A stretch of DNA of 64,000 bases. Origin: Henckelia pumila. Its lineage: Eukaryota; Streptophyta; Magnoliopsida; Lamiales; Gesneriaceae. The stretch's first letter is position 1. The number at the start of each line of letters is the position of its first letter. Of this stretch, positions 59,911 to 64,000 are shown piece by piece. The notes under the pieces are model-generated. The model was not told the DNA's origin. It made no database searches and saw only the letters and a program-made list of their open reading frames with translations. A program made the position numbers and the translations under genes. The DNA lies in the NCBI RefSeq assembly GCF_033568475.1, contig NC_133122.1:12428201-12492200 (forward strand). The letters run 5' to 3'.

Positions 59911-62320
59911 AAGGTACTATATCTGCAGCTTAATTTATCCTTAATCATTTATCTTTATATCTCATTAAAAGTGAAGTTTTCAAGAACGTACAAAATTCAT
60001 CTTTCATTCTTGAAAAACCTCATTATCAATATTCTTAAGGTGATTTTTAACTGTAGTTATATCTTTTCGACATATTTCCCTAAGAATTTCTGAATGACTT
60101 ATCTTAATGATAATTAGATATGCAATTTAATTTCTCCTACCTTTCCATCTCCCTCCTTTCAAAAGAGATATTCTACTTCATAAAGGTAAACTTAAATCAA
60201 TCGTTATTGCAATATCTTTGATCATTATTCCAAGAACTATCAAGATGTTAACTTTTCTATAACTTGAAGTAACAAGCATCTTTGAAAGTAAGAATACATT
60301 TGATGTGGACAGTAAAACTAGCAAGAATATTCAAATAATAACTGAACAGAAAATTATCAATAAATTAAATATGCTCACAAAAATGCCCAAATAAGTAATA
60401 TTAAATTCAAATAAAGGCAATCCTCATCTCAAGATACCGGACACTCCATTAATATTTCATCTTTGGACAAAATATTAACTTGTAAATGATATCTTGGTGT
60501 AGTAATCAAATGCTGATCATAAGAACATATCAAATAATAAATCTTCCTTTGGGCCGATTTACTATTCATACATAAAACCGAATAATGATCACGTATTTAT
60601 TACCACAACTGCACATATAATTCTGTTAAATAATAATCTTCCTTTGGGCCGATTAATTATTCACATAAGTTACATGTACAAAACTTTTTATATTCCAAAA
60701 CAAATTAATTTTCATAATAGAGGCCACTTTGGCGACATGTTGTTTCAATCAGTTTATCCCAAAATATATATCTTAAACGTTCCTTTATTTAAATTTAATA
60801 TCAAAAAAAATTGACCCTTTTCTTAAAAAATAAATTTTAAGTATTTTAGTCAAATTCAATTATTTAACCATTGACCGTACGGTCAATGGTGTCTGGTGGG
60901 CAAATCAGGCAATTATCGGGTCATTGATGATCTTTTCGAGTTGGATTTCCGTATATTCAAAAAATTAATTGACCCGATAAACTTAATCCATAGAAAATAA
61001 TCAATTAATTCAAATAATACCAACCTCATTAGGAATACCAAAAATTGATAGTAAATAACATGTCAAATAATAATCTTCCTTTGGGCCGATTATTATTCAC
61101 ATGAAAACCGAGTAACTATCACAATTTTACCCTTATATAAACGGGAAAATTGCAAATTTAGTCCTATATATTTGTCACTTTGCGATTTTGGTCCTCTACG
61201 TTTTCACATTTCAGTTTTAGTCCGCTATCTTTATTTTTTTGGCAAATTTAGTCCTTTTTCCGACGTGGCACTGACGTGGCACCAATTCAGTGCTGATGTG
61301 AAGATTACGTGTACAGTGCCACGTAAGCATTTTCGAATAAAAAGGACCGAAATTGCCAAAAATCAGAACATGCAGGACTAAAACTGAAATGTGAAAACAT
61401 AGAGGACCAAAATCGCAAATTGACAAACATACCGGACTAAATTTGCAATTTTCCCTTATATAAACAAATATGTAATCATATTAAGTATTAATCTTCCTTT
61501 GGGCCGATTAATACTCATAAAAATTACATATACAAAACTTTTTATATTTCAAAATAAATTGATTTTAATCAACTCCTTTTAAAATATATAAAAACAACCT
61601 TATCATTATTTGAATAATTGAAAATTTAAACCTTTAAGTCAAATTATCCTTAAAACCAAAAACAAAATGAGTTTATAACCGAATTAAACTTTATCCAAAA
61701 ATATATGATGGGTCAGAATTTTTTCCTAAATCTGAAAATTTTTCTTTCCTTAATTTTTTTTTATAATTTTTTTTAAATTTTTTTCAAAAATTCGAAAATT
61801 TCCCAAAAAAAAAAAAACACAAACCCTAACCCATCATCTTTCTCAACTAGATGCTGCCGCCCCCGTTCCTCCGACCGATTCCTACAGGCCTGTGATAGCA
61901 CGCAGGTCGGCGACCACCACTGCACCATCACCGACCTCAAGCGTCCCTTGATCGGCCGGAAAAAATTTTCTGAACTTTGAAGCTCGCGACCATGGAAGTC
62001 GAAGCTTTGTCTTCAAAATCCGACGGCTCTGAGACTGAACCTGACCAATAAAATATACCCTATGATGCGCCTGGTCATGGGCAAGTTTTCACCTCATGAA
62101 TATCCGTCGAAACGGCCTGTAGGACGGCCGATTTGCACGATTTTCGGCGGCCTTGAAACCCTTAATTCGAAAAATTCGAATTTCCAGTTTTTTTTTAAAA
62201 ATAAAAATCCGAAAATATATAAAAATAATCTGGACTGAAAAATTCAAATTTCATTCAAAATAATCATATCTATTATACCAAATTGAATATGAACTATATC
62301 TCAATGATTTAAACATGAGT
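59911..62320 (-). other. Leader/internal sequence of element H, non-coding
   Basis: No gene is supported. It lies downstream (element strand) of the H primer site. Four copies of atcttcctttgggccgat occur at 60541, 60636, 61073 and 61491, arranged as a duplicated pair. 61850-62160 is GC-richer and has Arg/Pro-like low-complexity text but no open frame. The left limit is uncertain. Confidence 0.4.
61143..61455. mobile_element. MITE with about 90-bp terminal inverted repeats and 10-bp target duplication
   Basis: The arms GGGAAAATTGCAAATTTAGTCC (first 20: GGGAAAATTGCAAATTTAGT) at 61143 and its complement ending 61455 continue in imperfect pairing for about 90 bp. Flanks are ttatataaac at 61133-61142 and 61456-61465. 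No transposase is encoded. Target length suggests a Mutator-type parent; this is inference. Confidence 0.88.
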
Positions 62321-62333
62321 GACTCTGATACCA
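62321..62333 (-). promoter_or_regulatory. Primer binding site of element H
   Basis: The plus strand reads ctctgatacca near 62321-62333, so the element strand reads TGGTATCAGAG beside the LTR at 62337. Confidence 0.65.
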
Positions 62334-62336
62334 TTT

Positions 62337-62807
62337 GTTAGGGAAAATTCCCTATAAACTTAAACCCAGAATCATCATGCTAAATCATTAAGATTAAATA
62401 CTGTAAACTAAAGCGGAAGCGTACCTTAATTCTTAACAATTGATACCGATGTAGATCTGCATGGTTTGGCCTTCCAGATCAACACGATTTGCTTTAAGAG
62501 TTCCTTCAGTTCTCTCACGCTCTCTAACTATCGATGGGAATTGAATAGAACATAATGACAGTGTCGTCAACATCGTGTGATCTGGGGACCATAACCCTAT
62601 ATTTATATTTTGAGATTCTATTTAAGCCCATCAATTAAATAAAAAAGCCCACTAGTATCTACACATTAAATGTCACACCCTATTAGATACATTAAAGCCA
62701 AATAAACCGAAACCTTATTTAGATCACTTTTATGGGCTAACTTTATTTGACAGTCCACAACACATAATTATTTACATATAAGCCCAACGTTGGATTTATG
62801 ATCCAAC
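62337..62807 (-). repeat. 5' LTR of element H (about 471 bp)
   Basis: It runs from TGTTAGGGAAAATTCCC to GATTTATGATCCAACA on the plus strand, TG...CA bounded, with the primer site on its left and a TATA-like ctatatttatatt at 62599-62612 (read on the minus strand). No partner LTR was found in the window. Confidence 0.65.
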
Positions 62808-62823
62808 ATTTTGAGCTAATAAC

Positions 62824-63553
62824 AGTGTTCTAAAAAGCAACGCTCAAGTGTTAGACGCTTGTTCACCGTCTTGATTTTTAGAGTTCTGGGTGTTATTACA
62901 TTAATTGACCATCTAGGACGTCTAATCGCCGCCTAAACCATTCAACATCCGCCTAGATTAAAATATAAATTTTTTTTTTTAAAAAAAAATATCATTTGAC
63001 ATACTGTCCATCAATTTGTATCGATAAAGACGAGAAATATGCCCACGGGGGCATAGACAAGTTGGTAAGGCCTGAGGTGATGTGGAAAGAAATTCTCCAG
63101 CATTGCGGGTTTGTCCTCGTGTAGAGCATATTCCCTGCTGAAATATTATGGGGGTATGCTCTGGAGGTTGGCCATGTTGCTCCCTCCCTCAGGTCCATGC
63201 CGCTCGTGCACATCTTCAATTTAACTCTCGCATGAGTCAATGGCCTCCGACTCATGTGGGATGAGATCCCTTTTAGAGTCAACCCTTTAAAAAAAGACAA
63301 GAAATATGACATGTATTGAGTATGAATTTGATAAAGAGGATTATTGGGAAAATATTAAGATCAACAAGAATAATTAGATACATAGGATAAAAAAACGGCA
63401 GGTGAATTCGATAAATTATTGGAAAAATATTAAAATAGATAAAAAAATAATTAGATATTAAGGCTAAAAATAAAAAAACACACATAGGAGACCACCTAAG
63501 CATCTAGACGCTAAACGGTTGGCGATCGTCTGCCTACCGCTTTATAGAACATT
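62824..63553. mobile_element. TIR element (MITE-like) interrupted by a SINE
   Basis: The left end agtgttctaaaaagc pairs with the right end gctttatagaacatt. Flanks are agctaataac at 62814-62823 and 63554-63563. Subterminal copies of gacgct/agcgtc text occur in both arms. Without the SINE and its duplicated target the element would be about 460 bp. No transposase is seen. Confidence 0.75.
63042..63292 (+). mobile_element. tRNA-derived SINE
   Basis: About 250 bp flanked by 16-bp target duplications aaagacRagaaatatg at 63026-63041 and 63293-63308, which differ at one base. A box-A-like atagacaagttggtaagg is at 63052 and a box-B-like gcgggtttgtcctc at 63105. The 3' end is A-rich. The long direct repeats plus pol III-like boxes are diagnostic of a SINE; the family is not identified. 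Confidence 0.78.
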
Positions 63554-63563
63554 AGCTAATAAC

Positions 63564-64000
63564 AACTAATGATTCCAGATCTGTAGCATACTGACCGAAA
63601 AAATAAGTTGGGAATAACAAGTGTATTAGGTCAAATTATAATAAATCGAGTTTGAGTCCGGATCTTCCCAAAAATACCAATAGTTAATTACCAAGATGTA
63701 ATTATTTTACTTAATCTAAACAAAATAATAAAAGAAGATTTGATGTATTTAATTAAAATTAAATTAATAAATAAATTGGCAATATTTAGCTTGAAATTTA
63801 TCTTGCAACTAGGACTTGAAAAGAGAATTCATTTCAATTAAAGCGACCAAGACACATGAAGGTACCGAGCTGTCCGAGATAATTTATGCATACACGTGAC
63901 ACAAGCTAAGAATCATGTTTATTCCAAATCACGGTGAAATTTCCTATCCTAATTAGAAATCTATTTCTAAACTTTGCTAAATCTATTTAATTGGACAAAT
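63564..64000. other. AT-rich intergenic DNA
   Basis: Nothing recognisable beyond AT-rich sequence. Confidence 0.5.

Noticed and set aside
61172..61426. Two opposite ORFs with near-identical N-termini (MSLCDFGPL / MSICDFGPL)
   Set aside because: They are the two arms of the MITE's inverted repeat read on each strand.

Overview
This window looks like a repeat-dense stretch of a eudicot nuclear genome. The evidence is plant-type Ty3/gypsy chromoviruses and a Ty1/copia element with tRNA-iMet-type primer sites, Athila/Tat-like non-autonomous LTR elements, a plant LINE, a tRNA-derived SINE, MITEs and one intronless DYW-class PPR gene. The species cannot be told from sequence alone. I found no prokaryotic features, CRISPR arrays or convincing tRNA/rRNA genes.

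Layout. 1-2039: 5' end of a minus-strand gypsy element (A: gag, primer site, LTR) inserted in a LINE. 2040-14625: that LINE, split by a solo gypsy LTR (S, 3019-13927, TSD gattt), itself split by a complete copia element (3346-12727, TSD atata). 14626-16761: AT-rich DNA, a microsatellite and an old LTR remnant. 16762-41256: a minus-strand gypsy element (D) whose truncated left LTR holds two complete gypsy elements, B (17077-24362, minus, TSD tgaat) and C (24475-33678, plus, TSD aaagt). 41257-47350: a tandem LTR-internal-LTR-internal arrangement of a gag-only Athila/Tat-like element (E). 47351-49703: a B-like LTR fragment and a gypsy gag/protease/RT remnant (G). 50792-53989: the PPR gene, the only credible host gene. 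55091-59910: a gag-like element with its 3' LTR (F). 59911-62807: leader and 5' LTR of another minus-strand element (H), carrying a MITE. 62824-63553: a second TIR element carrying a SINE.

How the parts relate. Every retroelement reading frame is damaged. Where the original codon can be inferred it is often CGA, CAG, CAA or TGG, so the lesions fit cytosine deamination. C and D share LTR ends, primer site, primer spacer and leader. D's gag is a decayed relative of C's although D's two LTRs still agree at about 96%, which suggests D was already dead when it transposed and was copied in trans.

The most striking unexplained signal is a repeated promoter architecture. In five gypsy LTRs of the A/S/B/partial group, 7-10 copies of a 17-18 bp palindrome related to GATCGGAAGCTTCCGATC begin 6-18 bp upstream of a TATAAATA box, and neighbouring copies lie 19-22 bp apart, two helical turns. 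The unrelated E and F LTRs carry a different palindrome (CTCGCTCGAGCGAG) with the same spacing upstream of their own TATA boxes.
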